Of a stretch of 39,842 nt of DNA, positions 24,656 to 32,588 are shown in pieces; the first letter of the stretch is position 1; each line of letters opens with the position of its first letter. This DNA is from Comamonadaceae bacterium (GTDB lineage: Bacteria; Pseudomonadota; Gammaproteobacteria; Burkholderiales; Burkholderiaceae_C), in contig CANFYZ010000033.1 in the NCBI GenBank assembly GCA_947451385.1, forward strand, positions 1-39,842, in the 5' to 3' direction. A program made the position numbers and the translations under genes. The notes under the pieces are model-generated. The model saw only the letters and a program-made list of their open reading frames with translations. It was not told the origin of the DNA and ran no database searches.

Positions 24656-25291
24656 ATGGCCGCCCTCACTTTGCGAGAGATGCTGGCACGCTCGCCGGTG
24701 ATGCCCATTTTGACCCTGCACGACGCCCAAGTCGCTGGCGACCTGGCCCAAGCCTTGGTGAAAGGCGGCATCAAGGTGTTTGAGGTGGTGATGCGCACAC
24801 CGCAAAGCGTCGCGGCGCTGCGTGCCATGCGCGAGGCCACCCCCGAAGCTTCCATCGGCATGGGCACTTTGTTGACCGCCGAGGACGTGCACACCGCACG
24901 CCAAGCCGGCGCCCAATTTGGGGTCTCACCGGGCCTGACCCCAGAATTGGCTGCGGCCATTCAAGCCACGCAGTTTCCCTTTTTGCCCGGCGTGGCCACC
25001 GCCAGCGAGGTGATGCAAGCGCGCGCCTGGGGCCTGAAAGAATTGAAGTATTTCCCCGCCCAAGGGGCCCACGGTGCTGCTTGGATCAAAGACATGAGCG
25101 GCGTCTTCCCCGATGTCTTGTTTTGCCCAACCGGTGGCATCCGACCGCCCGACATCCCGGCGTATTTGGCCCTGCCCAACTGCTGCACCGTGGGCGGCTC
25201 CTGGGTCGTGCCGCCCGAGCGCTTGAAAGACCGCGACTGGGCCGGCATCACCGCCTTGGCGCAGCAAGCCAGCGCGTTTGGCGCGCCCTGA
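24656..25291 (+). CDS. eda: KDPG/KDPGal aldolase (Eda family)
   Basis: A 211-residue class I aldolase that splits 2-keto-3-deoxy-6-phosphogluconate (or the galactonate isomer) to pyruvate and glyceraldehyde 3-phosphate. The Schiff-base lysine is in LKYFPA; the conserved glutamate and arginine lie in FEVVMRTP, and CPTGGIRPPDIPAYL is the phosphate-binding segment. An ATGA at 24641 overlapping the previous stop would add five residues; I prefer ATG 24656, because AAAGAGA lies five bases upstream. It is followed immediately by a PfkB kinase, so the likely pathway is phosphorylation of a 2-keto-3-deoxy sugar acid and aldol cleavage. Length matches Eda proteins (about 210 residues). Confidence 0.9.
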   Translation: MAALTLREMLARSPVMPILTLHDAQVAGDLAQALVKGGIKVFEVVMRTPQSVAALRAMREATPEASIGMGTLLTAEDVHTARQAGAQFGVSPGLTPELAAAIQATQFPFLPGVATASEVMQARAWGLKELKYFPAQGAHGAAWIKDMSGVFPDVLFCPTGGIRPPDIPAYLALPNCCTVGGSWVVPPERLKDRDWAGITALAQQASAFGAP

Positions 25292-25304
25292 CGCGCGCAT
25301 ACAC

Positions 25305-26216
25305 ATGAGCGCGACCCCCCGCATGGTGGCCCTGGGTGCGATTTGCACCACGGCGATTTTTCAGGTCGAACAGATCGAAGCGCCACCCGCCAAGGTGATG
25401 GCCCGCAACCGTTGCACCGTGGTCGATGGCATGGCGATTTCGGCCGCCTGTGCGTTCCAAAAACTCGGCGGCCAAGCCCAGGTCTGGGCCCGCGTGGGGC
25501 AAGACGCGGAGGCCGACGCCATGCGCCAAGCCCTGGCCGCCGAGGGGCTGGACACCCGCGGCCTGCACACGGTGGCGGGCGCTCGCTCATCGCATGCGGC
25601 GGTGATTGTGGATGCGCAAGGCCAGCGCCTGGTTGTGCCGTTTCATGACCCGCAAGTGGACACCAGCGCACACTGGTTGCCGCTGCACGAATTGGCGCAG
25701 GCCGACCTGCTGCACTGCGATGTGCGCTGGCCCGAAGGCGCGCAAACCGCATTGCAAGCGGCGCGGGCGCAAGGCGTGGCCACCATGGTGGACGGCGACG
25801 TGGCACCGCAAGAAGTGCTGGCGCGCCTGATGCCGCTGGCCGACTACGCCGTGTTTTCTGACGCGGGGCTGCGCGTGTACACCGGCCTGACCGATGTGCA
25901 CGAGGCCTTGCTGGCCGTGGCGGCGCGCGGCCACAACCGGCATGTGGGGGCCAGTTGCGGGGCCGAGGGCTATTTCTGGGTGGAGGGCGGCCGCATCGCC
26001 CACGCCCCGGCACCCCAGGTGACGGTGGTGGACACGCTGGCGGCAGGCGACGTGTTTCATGGCGCGCTGGCCCTGGCGTTGCTGGAGGGGCAGGACATGG
26101 CCGCCGCCGCCCGCTTTGCCTGCATGGCCGCCTCCTTGAAATGCACCCAGTTTGGCGGGCGGCTGGGCTGCCCCAGCCGGGCGCAGGTGGCACACGCCCT
26201 GCAACACGGCGTTTAA
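25305..26216 (+). CDS. PfkB-family sugar (keto-deoxy acid) kinase
   Basis: A 303-residue ribokinase-fold kinase. The N-terminal sugar-binding block reads NRCTVVDGMAISAACAFQKLGGQAQVWARVGQDAEADAM, and the catalytic motif is DTLAAGD (residues 243-249; Asp249 is the general base). It replaces the first Gly of the usual DTxGAGD with Ala, an atypical feature for the anion hole. Family members phosphorylate fructose, ribose or 2-keto-3-deoxygluconate. Being directly downstream of the aldolase (13 bases), a 2-keto-3-deoxy-sugar-acid kinase is likely. The start is ATG 25305; a TTG at 25278 lies within the aldolase gene. A 151-base structured gap follows, then tctC. Confidence 0.88.
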   Translation: MSATPRMVALGAICTTAIFQVEQIEAPPAKVMARNRCTVVDGMAISAACAFQKLGGQAQVWARVGQDAEADAMRQALAAEGLDTRGLHTVAGARSSHAAVIVDAQGQRLVVPFHDPQVDTSAHWLPLHELAQADLLHCDVRWPEGAQTALQAARAQGVATMVDGDVAPQEVLARLMPLADYAVFSDAGLRVYTGLTDVHEALLAVAARGHNRHVGASCGAEGYFWVEGGRIAHAPAPQVTVVDTLAAGDVFHGALALALLEGQDMAAAARFACMAASLKCTQFGGRLGCPSRAQVAHALQHGV

Positions 26217-26241
26217 TTCCGCCGCTGTCAAGCCAAGCATG

Positions 26242-26278
26242 GGGTAATCCTGATGCGCCGATGTCGCGCGCATTACCC
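26242..26278 (+). other. Stem-loop in the gap between kinase and tctC
   Basis: GGGTA (26242-26246) pairs with TACCC (26274-26278), and ATGCGC (26253-26258) pairs with GCGCAT (26268-26273) across a nine-base loop; the six bases between the two 5' strands form a bulge. It is an 11-pair, GC-rich stem within the 26217-26367 gap. It could stabilise the upstream transcript or form part of a leader. It has no T-tract. Confidence 0.45.
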
Positions 26279-26305
26279 ACAGAGCGGTGGCTCACGCCTT
26301 CCAAT

Positions 26306-26342
26306 GAGGGTCGAGGTGGGCTCCCTCTGCGCCCCCCTTTTT
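26306..26342 (+). terminator. Possible attenuator-like terminator before tctC
   Basis: AGGTGGG (26314-26320) can pair, with one mismatch, with CCCCCCT (26332-26338), directly followed by T's to 26342, a terminator-like arrangement. The GAGGG (26306-26310)/CCCTC (26323-26327) stem overlaps it and would exclude it. The strong AAGGAG (26356-26361) of tctC follows. The stem quality is modest and the mismatch weakens it. Confidence 0.35.
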
Positions 26343-26367
26343 CATCCATACCCCGAAGGAGACACGC

Positions 26368-27345
26368 ATGACGATTCGCCGTAACCTGCTCAAGACACTG
26401 ACCTGCGCCGCAGCCGCCCTGACCCTGTGTGGCAGCGCCCTGGCGCAAAGCTATCCCAGCCGTCCGCTGACCATGATCGTGCCTTGGGGCGCAGGCGGCG
26501 GCACCGATGCCACGGCGCGCATCGTGGCGGCCTTGCTGGAAAAAGAAATGGGCCAACCGGTGAACGTGGTCAACCGCACTGGCGGCAATGGCGTGGTGGG
26601 CCACTCGGCGATTGCCACCGCACCGGCCGACGGCTACACGATCGGCATGATCACGGTGGAAATTTCCATGATGCACTGGGCCGGTTTGACCCAGCTCTCG
26701 CCCACCGACTACACGCCGATTGCCTTGATGAACATCGACCCGGCCGGTGTCACCGTGCGCGCCGATTCGCCCTACAAAAACCTGGGTGACCTGGTCACCG
26801 CCATCAAGGCCAACCCCGGCAAATTCAAAGCCTCGGGCACAGGCCAAGGCGGCATCTGGCATTTGGCGCTGGCCGGAATGCTGAACGACCTGAAGATCCC
26901 AACCACCGCCGTGCCCTGGGTGCCGTCCAACGGCGCAGCCCCGGCCATGAACGACCTGGCCGCTGGCGGCATCGAGTTCGTCACCTGCTCACTGCCTGAA
27001 GCGCGCGCCCTGATCGATGCGGGCAAAGCCCGCCCCCTGGCGGTGATGGCCAACCAACCTTCGGCCCTGTTCCCTGCCGCACCGACCTTGAAAGCGGCCA
27101 CCGGCAGCAACTGGTCGATTGGCGCCTGGCGCGGCATTGCCGCCCCCAAGGGCTTGCCAGCAGACATTCAAGCCAAGCTGGGCGCGGCCATCAAAAAGAT
27201 CTATGACGGCCAAGAGTTCCAAGGCTTTATGCAGCAACGCGGCTTTGGCACCATTTACGCCGACAGCAAAGGCTTTGAGCAGTTCATGGCCAAGGGCGAT
27301 GCCGACATGGGCACCGTCATGAAGTCCTTGGGCTTGGCGAAATAA
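26368..27345 (+). CDS. tctC: TctC-family binding protein of the TctCBA transporter
   Basis: A 325-residue exported solute-binding protein with signal peptide MTIRRNLLKTLTCAAAALTLCGSALAQ. Its Arg-Arg pair followed by NLL gives a Tat-like look, but Sec is more usual for the family. Bug blocks include LTMIVPWGAGGGTDATAR, VVNRTGGNGVVGHSAIATAPADGYTIGM, GQGGIWHLALAGMLNDL, PAMNDLAAGGIEF and APKGLPADIQAKL. AAGGAG lies six bases before ATG. It is the first gene of the tctCBA transporter set (11 and 13 bases between genes) and captures the imported acid in the periplasm. The ligand is likely the sugar acid handled by the upstream enzymes, but the loop residues alone cannot show this. Confidence 0.94.
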   Translation: MTIRRNLLKTLTCAAAALTLCGSALAQSYPSRPLTMIVPWGAGGGTDATARIVAALLEKEMGQPVNVVNRTGGNGVVGHSAIATAPADGYTIGMITVEISMMHWAGLTQLSPTDYTPIALMNIDPAGVTVRADSPYKNLGDLVTAIKANPGKFKASGTGQGGIWHLALAGMLNDLKIPTTAVPWVPSNGAAPAMNDLAAGGIEFVTCSLPEARALIDAGKARPLAVMANQPSALFPAAPTLKAATGSNWSIGAWRGIAAPKGLPADIQAKLGAAIKKIYDGQEFQGFMQQRGFGTIYADSKGFEQFMAKGDADMGTVMKSLGLAK

Positions 27346-27355
27346 ATAAGTCCTC

Positions 27356-27829
27356 ATGAAGTTCAACGACACGATCATGGGGGCCGCGCTGCTGGCGCTG
27401 GCCCTGTCGATTTTGCAGACCGTGCAGCAGTACCCGGTGATCCCTGGCCAGAACATTGGGCCGGGGGCTTTTCCGGGCTTGTTGGCGGTGCTGCTGGCGG
27501 TGTGTGCGGTGCTCTTGATTTTCAAGGGCCTCAAAGCCAAACAGCACGAAGCCTGGGTGGAAGTAGGCGGTTGGGTCAAGTCATGGTTTCACTTGCGCAA
27601 TTTTGTGATCACCGTGGCCAGCCTGCTGTTCTACATCACCCTGTCGGACCGCTTGGGCTTTTTGATCTGCGCCACCGTGGTGGTCGGCGTGATGATGTGG
27701 GCCCTGAAAGTGCGCACCGCCTTGATCGTGCCGATTGCCTTGACTTCCAGTCTGGTGATTCACTTCATTTTCTACAAAGGCTTGCGCGTGCCTTTGCCAT
27801 GGGGTGTCTTGACCCCCATCCAATGGTGA
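27356..27829 (+). CDS. tctB: TctB, small membrane subunit of tripartite tricarboxylate transporter
   Basis: A 157-residue protein with four hydrophobic helices: residues ~8-27, ~39-57, ~79-98 and a final ~104-140 stretch containing two. The NIGPGAFPGLLAVLLAVCAVLL segment is a TctB landmark. TctB pairs with the large TctA subunit in the inner membrane and is needed for uptake. The start ATG 27356 has a poor ribosome site and lies 11 bases after tctC, so coupling with tctC is likely. The tail KGLRVPLPWGVLTPIQW is typical of the family C-terminus. Confidence 0.92.
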   Translation: MKFNDTIMGAALLALALSILQTVQQYPVIPGQNIGPGAFPGLLAVLLAVCAVLLIFKGLKAKQHEAWVEVGGWVKSWFHLRNFVITVASLLFYITLSDRLGFLICATVVVGVMMWALKVRTALIVPIALTSSLVIHFIFYKGLRVPLPWGVLTPIQW

Positions 27830-27842
27830 GCAAGGACCTGAC

Positions 27843-29351
27843 ATGACCACTGCTGTTTTGCTTCAGGCCTTTTGGCTGGTGTTTGACCCCTATGTGTTGC
27901 TGGTGATTTTTTGCTCCGCCATCTTCGGTTTGTTTGTCGGGGCGATTCCAGGTTTGAGTGCCACCATGGCCACCGCCTTGCTGGTGCCCATCACCTTCTT
28001 CATGCCGCCGGTGCCGGCGATTGCCGCCATCGTCACCGCCACGGCGATGGCAATTTTCTCGGGCGACATCCCGGGCGCGCTGCTGCGCATTCCAGGCACG
28101 CCCGCCTCTGCGGCTTACACCGACGAGGCCTATCAAATGACCCTCAAAGGTCAGGCTGAAATTGCGCTGGGCGCGGGCCTGGTGTTTTCGGCCATTGGCG
28201 GTTTGTTTGGCACCATCGTGATGGTGTTGTTCTCGCCCGGCCTGGCTGAGATTGCCTTGAAGTTCTCGTCCTTCGAGTACTTCTGGCTGGTCGTGCTGGG
28301 GCTGGCCGGGGCCGTGTTCATTGGCAACACCAGCGTGTTGAAAGCCTGTATTTCTTTGCTGCTGGGCCTGCTGATCGCCTGCATCGGACTGGAAAACCCG
28401 GCAGGCCTGCCGCGCTTCACTTTTGGACTGAACGAGTTGATGAGCGGCGTGGAGTTGATCCCCATGATGGTGGGCATGTTTGCGGTGTCCGAGTTGCTGC
28501 GCTACATCACCAACCTGGACCCGCCACCGATCATCGCCACCGAGAACATTGGCAACATCTTCACCGGCATGTGGGACTTGCTGAAAAAGTACCGCTGGCC
28601 CCTGGTGCGCGGCAGCGCCTTGGGCACCATCATCGGCATTCAGCCCGGCTCGGGGGCCGACATGGCTTCGTGGTTGAGTTACGCCATGAGCAAAAAATTC
28701 TCCAAGGAGCCGGAGAAGTTTGGCACGGGGCACGTCGAAGGCATTGTGGAATCCGGCGCGGCCAACAACTCGTCACTGGCCGGGGCGTGGATTCCGGCGA
28801 TCGTGTTCGGCATCCCGGGCGACTCGATCACGGCGATTGCGATCGGCGTGCTGTACCTGAAAAACATGAACCCTGGGCCGATGATTTTCGTCAACAACCC
28901 GGAAAACATCTATGCGATTTTCCTGGTCTTCATTTTGGCCAACATCATCATGGTGCCGCTGGGCTGGCTGACGGTGCGGGTGTCGACCAAGATCTTGAGG
29001 GTGCCGCGCAATATCTTGATGCCCATCATCTTGCTGTTTTGCATTGTCGGTTCGTTCTCGATCAACAACTCGGTCTGGGGCGTGACCTTGATTTTGTTCT
29101 TCGGTCTGGTCTCCTTCCTGCTGGAAGAAAACGGCTTCCCGGTGGCACCCGCCATTTTGGGCGTGGTGCTGGGCACCATGATGGAGGAGAACTTTGTCAC
29201 CTCCATGATCAAGTCCGATGGCGACCCGCTGGTGTTCTTCACCCGCCCGATTGCCATGTGGCTGGCGGTGAGCACGTTTGTGATTTTGCTCTGGCCCGTC
29301 TTCACCTGGGCTTGGGACAAATGGCGCAAGCCGAAAATTGCGGCCGCCTGA
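27843..29351 (+). CDS. tctA: TctA, large permease subunit of tripartite tricarboxylate transporter
   Basis: A 502-residue inner-membrane permease with about 11-12 hydrophobic segments. Two internal-repeat signature loops are visible: GAIPGLSATMATALLVPI (residues 33-50) and GTIIGIQPGSGADMASWLSY (261-280), both Pro-Gly-containing motifs of TctA that form the substrate path. AAGGA lies six bases before ATG. It works with TctB and a periplasmic TctC protein to import a carboxylate with a cation gradient. It ends the tctCBA run and is followed, after 63 bases, by a rho-independent terminator. It is the only TctA in the window, whereas there are four TctC-like proteins. Confidence 0.95.
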   Translation: MTTAVLLQAFWLVFDPYVLLVIFCSAIFGLFVGAIPGLSATMATALLVPITFFMPPVPAIAAIVTATAMAIFSGDIPGALLRIPGTPASAAYTDEAYQMTLKGQAEIALGAGLVFSAIGGLFGTIVMVLFSPGLAEIALKFSSFEYFWLVVLGLAGAVFIGNTSVLKACISLLLGLLIACIGLENPAGLPRFTFGLNELMSGVELIPMMVGMFAVSELLRYITNLDPPPIIATENIGNIFTGMWDLLKKYRWPLVRGSALGTIIGIQPGSGADMASWLSYAMSKKFSKEPEKFGTGHVEGIVESGAANNSSLAGAWIPAIVFGIPGDSITAIAIGVLYLKNMNPGPMIFVNNPENIYAIFLVFILANIIMVPLGWLTVRVSTKILRVPRNILMPIILLFCIVGSFSINNSVWGVTLILFFGLVSFLLEENGFPVAPAILGVVLGTMMEENFVTSMIKSDGDPLVFFTRPIAMWLAVSTFVILLWPVFTWAWDKWRKPKIAAA

Positions 29352-29692
29352 AAGACGTGAATTCAAGGGCTTAAAACTGCGCAAACACTGCAACGCTCTT
29401 TCCCTCGAACTTTGAAAGCCCCAACCCCTGCCGTAGTTGGGGCTTTTTTTCGGTTTGTTAGCTCTCCGTATTGAAGGTTTTCGCAGCCCCCGGGTTCGTG
29501 CAGGGGCCAATGTTCAGGCTTCAGACTTTAATTAGCGCATAAGGCTGGCTGCTGTCGTGCACGGCTGGTCGACTGACCGGCAGCATCCGACCCATTGCAG
29601 TCGGTCCAGTTTCTGAGCCGCAGACATGCCTGCTGCAGGGGCTTTTAACAAAACTGCAAAACGTAATTGCCATTTGTACAGTTATTACACCG
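29352..29692. other. Gene-free gap between tctA and the alpha/beta hydrolase
   Basis: The 341-base gap holds the tctA terminator (29415-29450) and about 240 further bases. I see no start codon with a ribosome site, no tRNA and no insertion-sequence end in it. It contains TGCAGTCGG-like sequence that recurs (inverted, near 31065) on the other side of the hydrolase/MerR pair, too weakly to call a flanking repeat. Confidence 0.5.
29415..29450 (+). terminator. Rho-independent terminator of the tctCBA operon
   Basis: AAAGCCCCAAC (29415-29425) and GTTGGGGCTTT (29436-29446) form an 11-pair stem with a ten-base loop, followed by T's to 29450. The hairpin begins 63 bases after the tctA stop. Confidence 0.92.
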
Positions 29693-30598
29693 CTATAAAG
29701 TGACCTTAACGCTGTTTTCCCTGCTTTGACCAGAAGCTTCAGAGGCGCCAAGCACAATGTCCAGCCACTGCATGACGTATGGCCACAGCGCCGCGTTCTG
29801 TGACTTAAAAAATCCAAAGTGACCTATGCGCCCCCGATGACCTTCAGCTGCCGGGATTTCATGATGGTGTGTTTTGGCATTATGAAATCTTTGTAACAAG
29901 GCGCGAACAGTTCCAGGTGGGGCAAAGCCTTGGTCGTCAGAAATAGACAGAGCGAGCAGTGGTGCGCAATAGCCGGAATATCCAGTTGTGTCGAGTGTTG
30001 CATCGCCAAACAAATAGCCTTGTGTGAGACTCCAGCGACGCCAATCTTGAGCTACGCCGCGCGGCAAGTCGTGTCCAACGCCAGCCCAAGCTGGCAGGTA
30101 ACCCCATAATTTCAGCAACAAAGGCATTGCAAGCCACCAAGCCGCGAGCAAGCGAGGCCATTGCGATGGAGGATAGTCCCGCCAGTCGCAACCACCCGAA
30201 GCGATAAGTATCAGTGCATCGGCTTTGGATGTCAGTGGTGCCAATCCCGATAGATGACCGCCTGAGCTATGGCCAATGATCACCAGTTTTCTGGATGGAT
30301 CGGCTGATCGCAGATGGTGAAGCACGGCTTGCTGATCGCGTTGCCCCCAATCACACATCGTGGCGGAATCATCGCGGGCATGCACGGTGGCTGACTTGCC
30401 GATACCGCGAGCGTCCCATAGAAAAACATCCAACGCGTGCTCGCTGAGGTACGTAGCGAAAGCGTTGTAGAACGTGCAAGGCACACCTGTTGCAGAGTGA
30501 ATGACGATTGTCCCTCGAACGGGCAGCGCTCCACTCGCACGTATCCAATTTCCAACAAGAAGGCGTCCATCCTCAGTTTTAATAGTGCAATTTTCCAT
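29693..30598 (-). CDS. Alpha/beta hydrolase
   Basis: A 301-residue alpha/beta-hydrolase. The nucleophile elbow is GHSSGG (Ser111), preceded by an oxyanion loop near HSATGVPCTFYN, and the C-terminal GRIGHFGFF contains the probable catalytic His; an acidic residue in SISDDQGF is the expected third member. It has no signal peptide, so is cytoplasmic. A DVFLWDARGIGKS block resembles the COG4757-type hydrolases. The gene is divergent from merR over a 69-base gap holding a palindrome. Its codon use is less GC-rich than the flanking purine and transporter genes. Substrate not predictable. Confidence 0.87.
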   Translation of the reverse strand: MENCTIKTEDGRLLVGNWIRASGALPVRGTIVIHSATGVPCTFYNAFATYLSEHALDVFLWDARGIGKSATVHARDDSATMCDWGQRDQQAVLHHLRSADPSRKLVIIGHSSGGHLSGLAPLTSKADALILIASGGCDWRDYPPSQWPRLLAAWWLAMPLLLKLWGYLPAWAGVGHDLPRGVAQDWRRWSLTQGYLFGDATLDTTGYSGYCAPLLALSISDDQGFAPPGTVRALLQRFHNAKTHHHEIPAAEGHRGRIGHFGFFKSQNAALWPYVMQWLDIVLGASEASGQSRENSVKVTL

Positions 30599-30644
30599 AT
30601 TTTTCTATGCTCAAAAACTTGTTTAAAGCATGGTACGGTATAGA

Positions 30645-30662
30645 CTTAACTCCATGGTTAAG
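30645..30662. promoter_or_regulatory. Candidate MerR operator
   Basis: CTTAAC and GTTAAG arms flank TCCATG (18 bases in all), in the 69-base gap between the divergent hydrolase and merR genes, ending six bases before the merR ATG. The position suits MerR binding between the two promoters. No promoter with the expected long spacer was resolved. Confidence 0.6.
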
Positions 30663-30667
30663 GTTTC

Positions 30668-31009
30668 ATGCAAATAAAAACTTTGGAAGAACGCAGCGGT
30701 CTAACGCGCGATACTTTGCGGTTCTATGAACGCAGTGGTCTGATCACAGCGCCCCGACGGCTGTCAAATGGGTACCGTGAATACGATGAGCACACTTTGG
30801 CGGAGCTCAAGTTCATTTCCGCAGCGCGTGAAGTCGGATTCACGTTGACTGAGATCAAGGCAGCCATTCCGCACCTGAAGGAGCCACCTGACCGGTGCCT
30901 AGACCTGCTTGACGGTCTGGGGAGACGAAGACTTGCTGTTATCGAGCAATTAGATGCAAACCGCAGACAATTAAGGCGCTTGGATCAGTTGATTAAGCGA
31001 TTCAGCTGA
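30668..31009 (+). CDS. MerR-family transcriptional regulator
   Basis: A 113-residue MerR-like regulator: winged HTH at residues ~1-70 (MQIKTLEERSGLTRDTLRFYERSGLITAPRRLSNGYREYDEHTLAELKFI), then a coiled-coil dimerisation helix (LDLLDGLGRRRLAVIEQLDANRRQLRRLDQLI). It lacks the long effector domain of larger MerR proteins and has a single Cys (in PPDRCLDLL), so a metal site is not evident. AAGG lies four bases before ATG. It is divergent from the hydrolase; the pair forms a two-gene islet between tctA and puuD. It is likely to control the hydrolase and itself (inference). Confidence 0.92.
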   Translation: MQIKTLEERSGLTRDTLRFYERSGLITAPRRLSNGYREYDEHTLAELKFISAAREVGFTLTEIKAAIPHLKEPPDRCLDLLDGLGRRRLAVIEQLDANRRQLRRLDQLIKRFS

Positions 31010-31221
31010 ACTAAAGCAGCACTCATTAAGCCAATCTAGCCGTCTACAAGCCACTGTCTGCTTATGGCCGACTGCAGTCCGTAAACACGTCTGACCCGGT
31101 TACCGCAACCGCGACAGTTGAGTCACTCAGCCCTACAAGACAAACAACCGCTATTGGATCAGCTCATCCCGAAAATACCATCGTCAGTGACGTCCAGTCG
31201 CTACGGCAAAGTCGCCGTTAT

Positions 31222-32439
31222 TCAGTCGGTCTTGGCGCCCGCCTGGAACCACTGGCCGATCAGCGCGCGTTCGGCCTCGGTGATGCCGGTCGCGTTGTTC
31301 ATGGGCATTTGCTTGGTGACCACCACCTGCTGGTACAGGTTTTGCGCATTCAGTTTGACGCCTTCGGCAGAATCCAATCGCACATTTTTCATTTGCACTT
31401 GCTCACCATGGCACGAATAGCAACGCTGCGCCAATATGCTTTGCACTTGATTGAACGACACAGGGGCTGAAGCCGATGCCGCCGCGCCGGCCTGCGGCGC
31501 GGGCCGCAAGGCAACGATCACGGCCACGATCAAGACCAGGCCCACCGCCGCGAACGGCCAAGGGTTTTTGGCACGTCCCAGGTGGTAACCGTGGCGTTGC
31601 ACAAAAAATTGCCGGATCAAGGCACCCGCCAACATCATCACAAACAGCAGCACCCAACGGTGCTCGTGGGTGTACAAAAAGCTGTAGTGGTTGCTCAGCA
31701 TCGCAAAGATCACGGGCAGCGTGAAATAGGTGTTGTGCACGCTGCGTTGCTTGCCGCGCTTGCCATGGATGGCCAGGGCTTGGGCATCGTACTTTTCACC
31801 CGAGGTCATGGCCGCCACCACTTTGCGTTGGCCCGGGATGATCCAGAAAAATACGTTCGCGCTCATGGCCGTGGCGATCATCGCGCCGACCAGCAAAAAC
31901 GCCGCGCGCCCGGCAAACAACTGGCAGGCCAACCACGCCGCACCCGCCACCACCAAGAGCATGAGGCCGGCCACAATGCCTTCGCCGTTTTGGCGAAAAC
32001 CGAAGACCCGGCAGACCGTGTCGTACACGAACCAAAACGCCACCAAAAAGCCCAGCGCCGCTGCAATCGCGGTGCTCGGGGCCCAGTCCATCAGGGACTT
32101 GTCGATCAAAAACGTGCTGGCGTTGTACAGGTACAAAACCGTGAACAAGGCAAAGCCAGTGAGCCAGGAGGTGTAGCTTTCCCAGTAAAACCAATGCAGC
32201 TTGGTGTGGATTTTTTTCGGCGCCACCATGTACTTTTGCGGGTTGTAAAAACCGCCGCCGTGCACCGCCCACATGGCCCCGTCCACGCCTTTTTCGAGCA
32301 GGTCGGGCGAGTTGGGTTTGAGCAGGTTGTTGTCTAAAAAGACAAAGTAAAACGAGGATCCAATCCATGCGATCACGGTGATCACATGCACCCACCTGAG
32401 CAGCAGGTTGGCCCAGTCGAGCAAATAAGCTTCCATCAT
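31222..32439 (-). CDS. puuD: Urate hydroxylase PuuD (membrane part plus cytochrome c)
   Basis: A 405-residue inner-membrane protein that oxidises urate to 5-hydroxyisourate. The N-terminal ~310 residues form a multi-helix domain beginning MMEAYLLDWANLLLRWVHVITVIAWIGSSFYFVFLDNNL; the C-terminal part is a single cytochrome c domain with heme site CYSCH (Cys340, Cys343, His344) and a likely Met ligand near 378-380. This fits the COG3748/PuuD family. It would pass electrons to the respiratory chain instead of using O2. GGAG lies four bases before the double ATG. It is last in the minus-strand purine group, 149 bases after xdhC, with two palindromes in that gap. Confidence 0.93.
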   Translation of the reverse strand: MMEAYLLDWANLLLRWVHVITVIAWIGSSFYFVFLDNNLLKPNSPDLLEKGVDGAMWAVHGGGFYNPQKYMVAPKKIHTKLHWFYWESYTSWLTGFALFTVLYLYNASTFLIDKSLMDWAPSTAIAAALGFLVAFWFVYDTVCRVFGFRQNGEGIVAGLMLLVVAGAAWLACQLFAGRAAFLLVGAMIATAMSANVFFWIIPGQRKVVAAMTSGEKYDAQALAIHGKRGKQRSVHNTYFTLPVIFAMLSNHYSFLYTHEHRWVLLFVMMLAGALIRQFFVQRHGYHLGRAKNPWPFAAVGLVLIVAVIVALRPAPQAGAAASASAPVSFNQVQSILAQRCYSCHGEQVQMKNVRLDSAEGVKLNAQNLYQQVVVTKQMPMNNATGITEAERALIGQWFQAGAKTD

Positions 32440-32496
32440 GAAACTCCAGCCTGCTCACCACTGCGGGCGCTGTAAGCAGTCATACGGTCGCGAACA

Positions 32497-32512
32497 AGGC
32501 TGAGATCAGCCT
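32497..32512. promoter_or_regulatory. Palindrome in the puuD leader
   Basis: AGGCTGAGATCAGCCT has perfect seven-base arms around a two-base centre, 58 bases upstream of the puuD start. It could be a repressor operator or an mRNA hairpin. Confidence 0.5.
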
Positions 32513-32538
32513 GGCACCGCTGCGACCCGTGGCGCAAG

Positions 32539-32546
32539 TGTATACA
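32539..32546. promoter_or_regulatory. TGTATACA palindrome upstream of puuD
   Basis: TGTATACA with ATTTT beside it lies 100 bases before puuD. Similar TTGTATACAA sites are known for GntR/FCD-type regulators, but no such regulator is in the window. Confidence 0.4.
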
Positions 32547-32588
32547 ATTTTGAAGACAGCGCAAGCACGAAAGTGCTGCGCACGCACG

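Noticed and set aside
24961-26862. A 633-codon minus-strand frame opposite the aldolase, kinase and tctC
   Set aside because: Antisense to strong genes; composition is typical of GC-skewed shadow reading.
29480-29520. A tRNA T-arm-like GGTTCGTG motif in the tctA-hydrolase gap
   Set aside because: The flanking bases do not pair as a T-stem and no cloverleaf partner is found.
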